The translations under genes were made by a program, and so were the position numbers. Under the pieces are notes generated by a model. The model was not told the DNA's origin. It was given only the letters and a program-made list of their open reading frames with translations, and made no database searches. Shown here piece by piece: positions 1-5,376 of a stretch of DNA of 6,115 nucleotides. Source of the DNA: Actinomycetes bacterium (GTDB lineage: Bacteria; Actinomycetota; Thermoleophilia; RBG-16-64-13); the NCBI GenBank assembly GCA_021815245.1, contig JAKAHF010000165.1, positions 1-6,115 on the forward strand. The letters run 5' to 3'. Numbering within the stretch: position 1 is the stretch's first letter; the number at the start of each line of letters is the position of its first letter.

Positions 1-102
1 CGCGAGCGCGCCGACGAACGGCGGTGCGCGGAGAAGTACGGGGAACTGTGGTCGGAGTATGTCAAGTTGGTGCCGAAACGCATCATCCCCTGGATCTACT
101 GA
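1..102 (+). CDS. C-terminal end of an ERG4/ERG24-type membrane reductase (partial)
   Basis: The first reading frame is open from base 1 and ends at a TGA at 100-102, giving 33 residues; the gene begins outside the window. The tail has an arginine/acid-rich stretch with DERRC, then KYGELWSEYVKLVPKRIIPW and a final I-Y. In the ERG4/ERG24 sterol reductase family and related isoprenylcysteine methyltransferase-like membrane proteins, the C-terminus carries a similar pattern: an R-D-x-x-C region, KYG-x-x-W-x-x-Y, VP-x-RI-x-P and a terminal IY or VY. In that family this cytoplasmic tail helps form the NADPH-binding end of a multi-helix membrane reductase. The substrate in this organism is unknown, and a bacterial homologue need not act on sterols. 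The family call rests on the tail alone. It could instead belong to the isoprenylcysteine methyltransferase side of the superfamily. Confidence 0.6.
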   Translation, partial: RERADERRCAEKYGELWSEYVKLVPKRIIPWIY

Positions 103-163
103 TCCGCGAATGGTAGCGCAGGCCCGCCCGCGCATCCGGACTGCGTAGTACGCTGGTGAGGAG

Positions 164-181
164 CGCCGAGAGGAGTCGGCG
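164..181 (+). other. Small hairpin between the reductase and the small membrane gene
   Basis: CGCCGA at 164-169 is the exact reverse complement of TCGGCG at 176-181, with a six-base loop GAGGAG. It lies 62 bases after the reductase stop and 34 bases before the next start. No T-run follows, so it is a poor intrinsic terminator. It may be a 5' leader structure of the small gene or chance in GC-rich DNA. Confidence 0.25.
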
Positions 182-202
182 GTCGCGATACATACAACCG
201 TA

Positions 203-208
203 GAGGAG
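203..208 (+). promoter_or_regulatory. Strong ribosome binding site for the small membrane protein
   Basis: GAGGAG ends seven bases before the ATG at 216, which is near-ideal spacing. It is the main support that the short reading frame is translated and that ATG 216 is its start, rather than the second in-frame ATG at 231. Confidence 0.7.
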
Positions 209-215
209 AAGGCAG

Positions 216-410
216 ATGGGTTACTTCAGCATGCTTGGGGCGATTCCGGGATTCTTTCTCAGCTCGCTGTTCTTGATGCTCTTGTGGGGGCCGATCTCGA
301 ACAGGCTCGGCATAAACGATATCGGCTACAAGGACGCCATGTTGATCACTATCACGTTGTGGATCGCCGTGGCTCCGCTTGCCGCCGTGGGACGGGGCAA
401 GAAGAAGTAG
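216..410 (+). CDS. Small two-helix membrane protein of unknown function
   Basis: This 64-residue product is not a family I recognise. It has two hydrophobic stretches, about residues 7-26 (IPGFFLSSLFLMLLW) and 40-58 (DAMLITITLWIAVAPLAAV). They are joined by a polar loop with NRLGINDIGYKD. The end is basic (GRGKKK), which by the positive-inside rule suggests a cytoplasmic C-terminus, hence a hairpin with both ends inside. The ATG start has a strong GAGGAG seven bases upstream. It lies 113 bases after the reductase in the same direction, so the two may be co-transcribed, although a small hairpin separates them. The gene ends directly against an inverted repeat. The good ribosome site, clean two-helix pattern and basic tail argue for a real gene; the function is unknown. 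Confidence 0.7.
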   Translation: MGYFSMLGAIPGFFLSSLFLMLLWGPISNRLGINDIGYKDAMLITITLWIAVAPLAAVGRGKKK

Positions 411-470
411 CCGCTGATCCGCGCGATCGGCCCCGAGAAGTAGCAGAGCAGTCCGCTCCGCGGTCAGCGG
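411..470. terminator. Inverted repeat between convergent genes, candidate shared terminator
   Basis: CCGCTGA at 411-417 pairs with TCAGCGG at 464-470, and CCGCG at 419-423 pairs with CGCGG at 459-463. That makes a 12-bp GC-rich stem with one bulged base (T418) and a 35-base loop. It begins on the base after the plus-strand small gene's stop and contains the minus-strand kinase's stop (464-466). On the minus strand the stem is followed by CTACTTCTTCTTG, a pyrimidine-rich tract suitable for termination of the kinase. On the plus strand the following GTCGTTTG is weaker. The long loop is unusual for an intrinsic terminator. Confidence 0.5.
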
Positions 471-2830
471 GTCGTTTGCCGCCGCCGCGCTGTTCCTCGC
501 TGGCCGAGCACCTCCCGAAGCGTCTCGGCGAGCACCTTCGGGCTGAACGGCTTCTGAAGGAGCGTGACCGACGGGTCCAGGCGGCCCCCATGGACGATCG
601 CGTCGCGGGAGTAGCCAGATACGAAGAGAACCGGCAGGCCGGGCATCAGGTGCACCAGATGCTCGGCGAGCTGGTTGCCCTGCATGTCGCCCGGTAGCAC
701 CACGTCGGTCACCAACACGTCGGGTCTGGCGCCGCCCTCCTCGATGAGCTCAAGCGCCTCGGCGGCCGTCGCGCTCGAGAGCACCTTGAACCCGTAGCTC
801 GCCAGTACGTCGGTCATCAGAGCCCGCAAGGCGTCTTCATCTTCGACCAGCAGAACCGTCTCTCTTCCGAGCGGCAGTGATGTCTGCCGTGCGTCGGCGG
901 CCTCTTGTTCGGGCGACGCGTCGACACTGGGCAGAAAGAGCCGGAACGTGCTGCCATGCCCGGGTGTGCTCTCGACCTGGATCGTCCCCGAGCTTTGCCT
1001 GACGATGCCGTAGACCATGGCGAGTCCAAGTCCGGTGCCCGAGCCCGGAGCCTTGGTCGTGAAGAACGGCTCGAAGACGCGCTCGCGTACCTCCTCGTCC
1101 ATGCCGGCTCCGGTGTCGGAGACGGCTAGCATCACGTGAGTGCCGTTTGACGAGCCAGTATCGACATACTGCTGCTGCGCGTCGACGTCAACATTCGCGG
1201 TCTCGATGGTCAACCGGCCGCCGGGACTCATGGCGTCTCGCGCATTCACGGCCAGATTCATGAGCACCTGCTCGAATTGATTGACGTCGGCGGCGACATA
1301 GCCCAACTGAGGAGCCAGACGGGCCACGAACTCGATGTCCTCGCCGAGAGTGCGGCGCAGTAGTGCCTCCATTCCCGTGACCACCGCGTTGAGCGACACG
1401 ATCTTGGGTCGGAGGGGTTGGCGCCGTGAGAAGGCCAGAATCTGGTTGGTGAGCGACGCCGCTCTATCCGCTGCCCGTCTGATCTCTTCGACCTTGAGAC
1501 GGGCTTCGGTGCCGGCGATGCACTCGTCGACGAGCAAGAAGTCGCTATAGCCCAGGATGATGGCGAGCAAGTTGTTGAAGTCGTGGGCGATGCCGCCCGC
1601 CAGTTGGCCAATGGCCTCCATCTTCTGCGACTGGCGAAGCTGATCGTCGCGCTCCCTGAGGGCTTCCTCGGCCCGCACTCTCTCGCTGACGTCGGTGATG
1701 AACCCCTCCAAGAAGAGAAGGTTGCCGGCATCGTCGAACACCCCGCGGCCCCGTTCCCACACCCACTTGAGCGTGCCATCGGCCGCGAGGATGCGATAGA
1801 GAAGATGAAAGGGCTCGTGCGCCGCCACGTCGGCTTGAACCGTCTTCCAGGTCTCGTCGCGGTCGCCGGGATGGATGAGGCCGCTGTACGACACCTCCGC
1901 GTTGCCGAGAAGCTGATCGGCGGCATACCCCGTAAGGTCCTCGCAGCCTTCGCTGACGAAGAGCATGGTCCAATGCTCGTCGTTTTGACAGCGGTAGGCC
2001 ATGCCGGGGAGATTGGCCATCAGTGTAGCCAGGCGGCGTTCACTCTCTGCTCGAGCCTGCTCGCTCAGCTTGCGATCGGTGATGTCGATGGTGTACCCGG
2101 CGAGGAGTGTCTTGCCGCCGATTGCCATGGGGAACTTGATGGTCGTGTATTCCCTATCGCCGAGCTTCTCGTCTTCCTGGAATACCGCGCCGCCGGCCAC
2201 CACCGCCCAGTCGTCGGCGCTGATCTTGGCCGCGAACTCGGGCGGGAACAGCTCTTGCATCGTCTTGCCGATCATGTCGCGGCGGGCGACGCCGATCATG
2301 TCGATGAAGTTGTCGCTTGCTTCGATCACGCGACTCTCGGTCGGGCCGACCTCTTTGATGTACGCGTAGATCGGCGAGTGCTCGAGGAACGACGAGAACA
2401 GCTCCCGGCTCAGGCGCAGTTCGTTCTCGGCCCTTCTGCGCTCGGAGATGTCGAACACGTGATGCACGTACAGATCGTCCGACAGCGAGGCCCAGACCGA
2501 CTGCTTCCACGATCCCTCATGTTCGACCTCCTGCTCCTGCGGCTCGCCGGTGGTCCACAGCAGCGGGGCCTTGCAGAACGGGCAGGCCTCTTCGCGCCGG
2601 GCCATCGTTGAGAAGCACGTGCGGCCGGGCGCGGCTCCCCTCTCGAGGGCGAGCTTGTTGCAGGCGACGATCTGTTGCGTGGCCTTGTCGATGATCAGGG
2701 TCATGCAGCCGGGGATGCTGTCGGTCAGAGACAACTGCAGGCGTAGAGTCTCAGCAAAGGCACTCTCTTCTCCAGAAGGAGGGGAGAACGCCTGAGGGGG
2801 ACCGATTCCACGTTTGTCGTGGGTCGTCAA
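464..2830 (-). CDS. Soluble hybrid histidine kinase: PAS-PAS-PAS-HisKA-HATPase-REC
   Basis: This 788-residue sensor kinase would autophosphorylate a histidine and pass the phosphate to its own receiver. Residues about 33-132 form a PAS-like domain with a Cys cluster (C72, C83, C86; motif CPFC). Residues 139-255 form a second PAS ending DITDRK, and 264-388 a third PAS/PAC with HPGDRDE and ending [10 protein letters not shown]. HisKA has H416 in [11 protein letters not shown]. The HATPase has an N-box with N529, DTGAGM from D572, VFEPFFTTK at 585-593 and the GTGLGL loop near 598. The receiver (about 657-778) has E663/D664, phosphoacceptor D709, S738 and K760. All catalytic residues are present. 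No transmembrane segment is visible, so it is probably cytosolic. The start is a TTG with GGAGG four bases upstream; no in-frame start precedes it. The gene lies downstream of the tRNA pair. The signal sensed and the output are unknown. Confidence 0.93.
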   Translation of the reverse strand: MTTHDKRGIGPPQAFSPPSGEESAFAETLRLQLSLTDSIPGCMTLIIDKATQQIVACNKLALERGAAPGRTCFSTMARREEACPFCKAPLLWTTGEPQEQEVEHEGSWKQSVWASLSDDLYVHHVFDISERRRAENELRLSRELFSSFLEHSPIYAYIKEVGPTESRVIEASDNFIDMIGVARRDMIGKTMQELFPPEFAAKISADDWAVVAGGAVFQEDEKLGDREYTTIKFPMAIGGKTLLAGYTIDITDRKLSEQARAESERRLATLMANLPGMAYRCQNDEHWTMLFVSEGCEDLTGYAADQLLGNAEVSYSGLIHPGDRDETWKTVQADVAAHEPFHLLYRILAADGTLKWVWERGRGVFDDAGNLLFLEGFITDVSERVRAEEALRERDDQLRQSQKMEAIGQLAGGIAHDFNNLLAIILGYSDFLLVDECIAGTEARLKVEEIRRAADRAASLTNQILAFSRRQPLRPKIVSLNAVVTGMEALLRRTLGEDIEFVARLAPQLGYVAADVNQFEQVLMNLAVNARDAMSPGGRLTIETANVDVDAQQQYVDTGSSNGTHVMLAVSDTGAGMDEEVRERVFEPFFTTKAPGSGTGLGLAMVYGIVRQSSGTIQVESTPGHGSTFRLFLPSVDASPEQEAADARQTSLPLGRETVLLVEDEDALRALMTDVLASYGFKVLSSATAAEALELIEEGGARPDVLVTDVVLPGDMQGNQLAEHLVHLMPGLPVLFVSGYSRDAIVHGGRLDPSVTLLQKPFSPKVLAETLREVLGQRGTARRRQTTR

Positions 2831-2834
2831 ACGG

Positions 2835-2839
2835 CCTCC
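2835..2839 (-). promoter_or_regulatory. Ribosome binding site deciding the TTG start of the hybrid kinase
   Basis: On the minus strand GGAGG (within GTGGAGG) ends four bases before the TTG at 2830-2828. The spacing is slightly short, but no ATG, GTG or TTG lies in frame upstream in the tRNA-kinase gap. The next in-frame ATG (residue 43) would cut into the first PAS domain. Confidence 0.55.
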
Positions 2840-2892
2840 ACCACTCCTCGAGACCCAACCTACGAGACTACGATGCGCCGGTTCCGGTCAGA

Positions 2893-2922
2893 GGGGAAGT
2901 CGCCGTCGGTGCGCTCTTCCCC
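2893..2922 (-). terminator. Hairpin just after the tRNA pair, possible terminator or processing site
   Basis: Read on the minus strand, GGGGAAG pairs perfectly with CTTCCCC (2916-2922 with 2893-2899). The 16-base loop could form a further three-pair CGC/GCG stem. It begins three bases after the tRNA-Glu 3' end. Only TCTGACC follows, so there is no real T-run, and read-through into the hybrid kinase at 2830 is possible. It may instead be a 3' end or RNA-processing structure. Confidence 0.4.
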
Positions 2923-2925
2923 GAG

Positions 2926-2998
2926 TGGCCCGTACCGGATTCGAACCGGTGATCTCCGCCTTGAGAGGGCGATGTCCTAACCGCTAGACGAACGGGCC
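2926..2998 (-). tRNA. tRNA-Glu(CTC)
   Basis: The minus strand folds into a full 73-base cloverleaf. The acceptor GGCCCGT pairs with ACGGGCC, and the D-arm reads GTCTAGCGGTTAGGAC. The anticodon stem TCGCC/GGCGG has one G-T pair and the loop is CTCTCAA, with anticodon CTC reading GAG (Glu). The T-arm is ACCGG-TTCGAAT-CCGGT. The discriminator base is A, followed by CTC, so the CCA end is not encoded and must be added by the CCA-adding enzyme. It is four bases downstream of the tRNA-Gln on the same strand and is almost certainly part of the same transcript. Confidence 0.95.
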
Positions 2999-3002
2999 TC
3001 GA

Positions 3003-3076
3003 TGGCTGCCTGACAAGGATTCGAACCTCGACTAACTGGTCCAGAGCCAGTCGTGCTGCCGTTACACCATCAGGCA
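3003..3076 (-). tRNA. tRNA-Gln(CTG), CCA encoded
   Basis: The minus strand gives a cloverleaf of 71 bases plus an encoded CCA at 3005-3003. The acceptor TGCCTGA pairs with TCAGGCA, with discriminator G. The D-arm contains GTGTAACGGCAGCAC. The anticodon stem ACTGG/CCAGT encloses loop CTCTGGA, anticodon CTG, reading CAG (Gln). The T-arm is CGAGG-TTCGAAT-CCTTG with one G-T pair. The D-arm and anticodon region strongly resemble actinobacterial tRNA-Gln genes from memory. It is the first gene of the tRNA pair. Upstream, the only AT-rich patch that could be a -10 element is at 3091-3100 (GATAAA on the minus strand), and no good -35 matches it, so I do not call a promoter. Confidence 0.95.
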
Positions 3077-3205
3077 AAAGCGTCAGCAAGTTTATCATTG
3101 TCGCCGCGTTCGTACTTGCAGATGCCAAGGCGTTTCGTGAGCGGAATCACATCTTTGGCGATACAGTGGTGATATCGGGGGAGTAGGGTGGTCGGCCGCG
3201 TGGCG

Positions 3206-3211
3206 AAGGAG
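3206..3211 (+). promoter_or_regulatory. Ribosome binding site deciding the GTG start of the membrane kinase
   Basis: AAGGAG at 3206-3211 lies five bases before GTG 3217. The other in-frame GTG, at 3211, overlaps this Shine-Dalgarno sequence and could not use it. The start at 3217 is therefore preferred, although the two products differ by only two residues. Confidence 0.6.
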
Positions 3212-3216
3212 TGCTG

Positions 3217-5061
3217 GTGACTGAGCTCGATATCCGCACCTTGCTGGGCCTTCTCGCCGTGCTGAACATTTTTCTCAGCTTGGTGATGGTGCTCTACTGG
3301 CGGACGCAGAAGGTGTATCCGGGATTCGGACTCTGGACACTCTGCAATGCCTGCGTCGCCCTGATGTGGGCGCTCTTCTTCTTGAGAGGGCACATACCGC
3401 TCGAGGTCTCGATCGTGGTGCCGAACGCCCTTGCCAGTTTTGCCCTCGTGCTTCGGCTCGAGGGCCTTCGCCGCTTCCTCGGCAGGGCTCGTTTCGATCT
3501 TCGCGCGCTAGCTGTCCCGGTTGTCGTGGTCACGCTGTATCTCGTGCTGACCCTGGCGTACGACAACGTGTACGCGCGCACGGCGGTGACGACCGTTTCG
3601 GTTGGCGTTGTCGTGTGGGTTATGGCGACCCTCGTGTTCGCGCGCGCGGCAGGGGCGAACCGCTCCACATACACGCTGATCGGTCTCATGTGGGTGCTCT
3701 ACGGCGCTCTCAACATCGCTCGCGGGGTGTACTGGCTTGTCGTGCATGCGGGTAGCCCGCTCCTCGAGCCCGGCTGGATGAATGAGCTGTACTACGCGGC
3801 CAACATGGTCTTCGATATTGGCTGGACCGTCGTCTTCATTACCATGAACCAGCAGCGCACGGCTGTCGACCTCGCGGATGCCCACGACGCCGCTGAAACT
3901 GCCCGCGGCCGGCTGGCCGATATCATTGCCTTCCTCCCCGACGCTACGTTTGCCGTCGACAGTGAGGGAGGTGTGATCGCATGGAACCGCGCGGCCGAGG
4001 ATCTCATCGGTCTTGACGCCTCGGCGGTCATCGGCAGGCCGTATTCCGAGGCTGTGGCCCCGGCGCTGGGTGAGCAGGGGCCAATTATGCTCGACCTGGC
4101 TCTCGACCCCAGGCTGCCGGTTCCCGCGCACTACACGGCCGTAAGGCGCGACGGGGACAAGGTCTCGGCCGAGGTTGACCCGATCGAGTTGAGCGGCCGT
4201 CGTCACAGCGTGTGGAAGACGGCGAGCCCCCTGCGCAATGCCGCGGGGGACATCGTGGGCGCGATAGAGTCGATACGCGATATCACCGATTTCAAACGTG
4301 CCGAACGCGAGCGGTCGGAGTTGCTGCGCCGCCTCCTCGAAGGGCAGCGGCTCGAGAGCCTCGGTGCCATGGCGGGCGGCATTGCTCACGACTACAACAA
4401 CCTACTCGCGATCATCATAGGCAACCTCGAATTGGCTCACGGCACGCAGCCGGGGGCTGAGCAGGATGATCTTCTCAATGCCGCCAAGCACGCGGCTCAA
4501 CGCGCGGCCGAGTTGACCGCGCACATGCGCGCCTACGCTCGAGGGGGAGCGATTACTCCCGGCTCCATGAATCTCACCACCTTCGTGGAGGAAAGCCGTG
4601 ACGTGCTGAGGAGCTTGGTGAGCAACGGCATCGCGCTCGACTTCGATCTCGAGACGACTCCGCCGGTCAAGGGCGATCGGGCCGCGCTTTCGCAGGTACT
4701 CACGGTTCTGCTGACCAATGCGGTCGAGGCCATGAATGGCATGACGGGCACCATCGTCGTCGCCACCGGCGCCACGGACTGCGACGAGGCTTGCGCCGCG
4801 AGCAGCCTGCTGGCGGAGAAGCCCGTGCCTGGCCACTTTGCCTACCTACGGGTAAACGACACTGGCACCGGCATGGCCGCCGAGACCATCGACCGCATGT
4901 TCGACCCGTTCTTCACCACGAAGTTCCCCGGGCGAGGGCTGGGCCTGTCGGTCGTGTCGGGTATCGTCGCCGGCCATGGCGGAGCCATCCTTGTCCGAAG
5001 CAATCCGGGCGAGGGGACCAGCTTCACTGTGCTCTTGCCAGGGCAGGCATGGTCTCCGTGA
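3217..5061 (+). CDS. Seven-helix membrane histidine kinase: 7TM-PAS-HisKA-HATPase
   Basis: The product is 614 residues from GTG 3217 (616 if GTG 3211 is used). The N-terminal 210 residues hold about seven hydrophobic helices (near 6-28, 38-57, 62-81, 96-116, 122-144, 152-176 and 191-210). The stretch LRLEGLRRFLGR after helix 3 recalls a membrane sensor module that I remember in front of GGDEF and kinase domains. A short helical linker leads to a PAS domain (about 231-362, from FLPDATFAVD to DITDFKRAE). HisKA follows with H391 in GGIAHDYNNLL. The HATPase has N501 in LTNAVEAM, DTGTGM at D548, FDPFFTTKF and the GRGLGL lid. There is no receiver, so its phosphate must go to a separate regulator, none of which is in the window. 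It is divergent from the tRNAs and convergent with the PAS remnant, whose stop is 15 bases away. It probably senses a membrane or small-molecule signal; the ligand is unknown. Confidence 0.92.
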   Translation: MTELDIRTLLGLLAVLNIFLSLVMVLYWRTQKVYPGFGLWTLCNACVALMWALFFLRGHIPLEVSIVVPNALASFALVLRLEGLRRFLGRARFDLRALAVPVVVVTLYLVLTLAYDNVYARTAVTTVSVGVVVWVMATLVFARAAGANRSTYTLIGLMWVLYGALNIARGVYWLVVHAGSPLLEPGWMNELYYAANMVFDIGWTVVFITMNQQRTAVDLADAHDAAETARGRLADIIAFLPDATFAVDSEGGVIAWNRAAEDLIGLDASAVIGRPYSEAVAPALGEQGPIMLDLALDPRLPVPAHYTAVRRDGDKVSAEVDPIELSGRRHSVWKTASPLRNAAGDIVGAIESIRDITDFKRAERERSELLRRLLEGQRLESLGAMAGGIAHDYNNLLAIIIGNLELAHGTQPGAEQDDLLNAAKHAAQRAAELTAHMRAYARGGAITPGSMNLTTFVEESRDVLRSLVSNGIALDFDLETTPPVKGDRAALSQVLTVLLTNAVEAMNGMTGTIVVATGATDCDEACAASSLLAEKPVPGHFAYLRVNDTGTGMAAETIDRMFDPFFTTKFPGRGLGLSVVSGIVAGHGGAILVRSNPGEGTSFTVLLPGQAWSP

Positions 5062-5076
5062 TTCGCGCTCCGGCCT

Positions 5077-5376
5077 CTAGTTCGTCGCCAGAGCCTCGCG
5101 GAGCTTCCGCGCAAGTTGGCGGCGACCTTCTGCGGAGTGGTGTCCTCAATGATCGCCAGGCCTACGTGGCCGAACATGATCGATTGCGGAATGATGGTGA
5201 CCAGGATTCCGCCCCAGATCACCACCCCATCCTTGCGGATGTAGCGTTTCTCCTGAGTCCATCGCGTTCGAGGGCGGCGTCGGAGTACACGAAGCGCCCG
5301 GCGCGCCGACGAGGCCGACCGCAATCGGCGATCGATCAAACAGCGACCCGATGAAGGCTTTAACGTGCACGATCAA
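5077..5376 (-). pseudogene. Decayed single-PAS-domain protein, multiple frameshifts and an internal deletion
   Basis: No single frame encodes a protein here, but PAS motifs appear in order in three minus-strand frames. Frame one starts at TTG 5376 and gives FIGSLFDRSPIAVGLV, a typical PAS beginning, to about 5305. A second frame then gives GRFVYSDAALERDGL (5299-5255), the next PAS strand and helix. A third gives EKRYIRKDGVVIWGG then LAIIEDTTPQK (5252-5118), the PAS end and PAC. A last shift near 5110 gives RKLREALATN and a TAG at 5079-5077. Only a handful of residues separate the VYSDAALE motif from EKRYIRKDG, where intact domains usually have several dozen, so an internal deletion is likely. 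The TTG overlaps the TGA of the upstream hybrid kinase, so the gene was probably translationally coupled to it. It was probably a small signalling accessory or a kinase input fragment, now inactive. Sequencing error is the alternative for the frameshifts but not for the deletion. Confidence 0.7.

Noticed and set aside
143..153. Perfect 11-base palindrome GCGTA-G-TACGC upstream of the small membrane gene
   Set aside because: It could be an operator half-site pair, but it is short, occurs once and has no promoter next to it, so chance is as likely.
663..720. One-residue insertion in the receiver loop (VLPGDMQG where many receivers have MPGMxG)
   Set aside because: The same longer loop is in the other hybrid kinase here and, as I recall, is common in receivers fused to kinases of this type, so it is not unusual.
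1583..2611. Long 342-codon plus-strand open frame opposite the hybrid kinase
   Set aside because: It lies wholly antisense to well-conserved PAS and HisKA sequence and has no recognisable domain. High GC makes long antisense frames common, and the minus-strand frame has every kinase motif in order.
2868..3128. Minus-strand open frame of 86 codons over the tRNA pair
   Set aside because: It runs through both complete tRNA cloverleafs, so it is not a gene.
3077..3216. Promoters for the divergent tRNA pair and membrane kinase
   Set aside because: The 140-base gap must hold them, but I could not match a -35 and -10 pair with acceptable spacing on either strand. The closest patches (GATAAA near 3091-3096 on the minus strand, TACAGT at 3162-3167 on the plus strand) lack partners.
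3508..4389. 293-codon minus-strand open frame opposite the membrane kinase
   Set aside because: It is antisense to the helices and PAS domain of the plus-strand kinase, with composition (rich in R, H, G, E) typical of a shadow frame and no domain.
4842..5339. Minus-strand 165-codon open frame as an intact gene
   Set aside because: Only its middle part (about 5118-5252) resembles a protein, a PAS end. Its beginning is out-of-frame PAS sequence and its end is antisense to the HATPase domain of the membrane kinase. It is described as part of the pseudogene instead.
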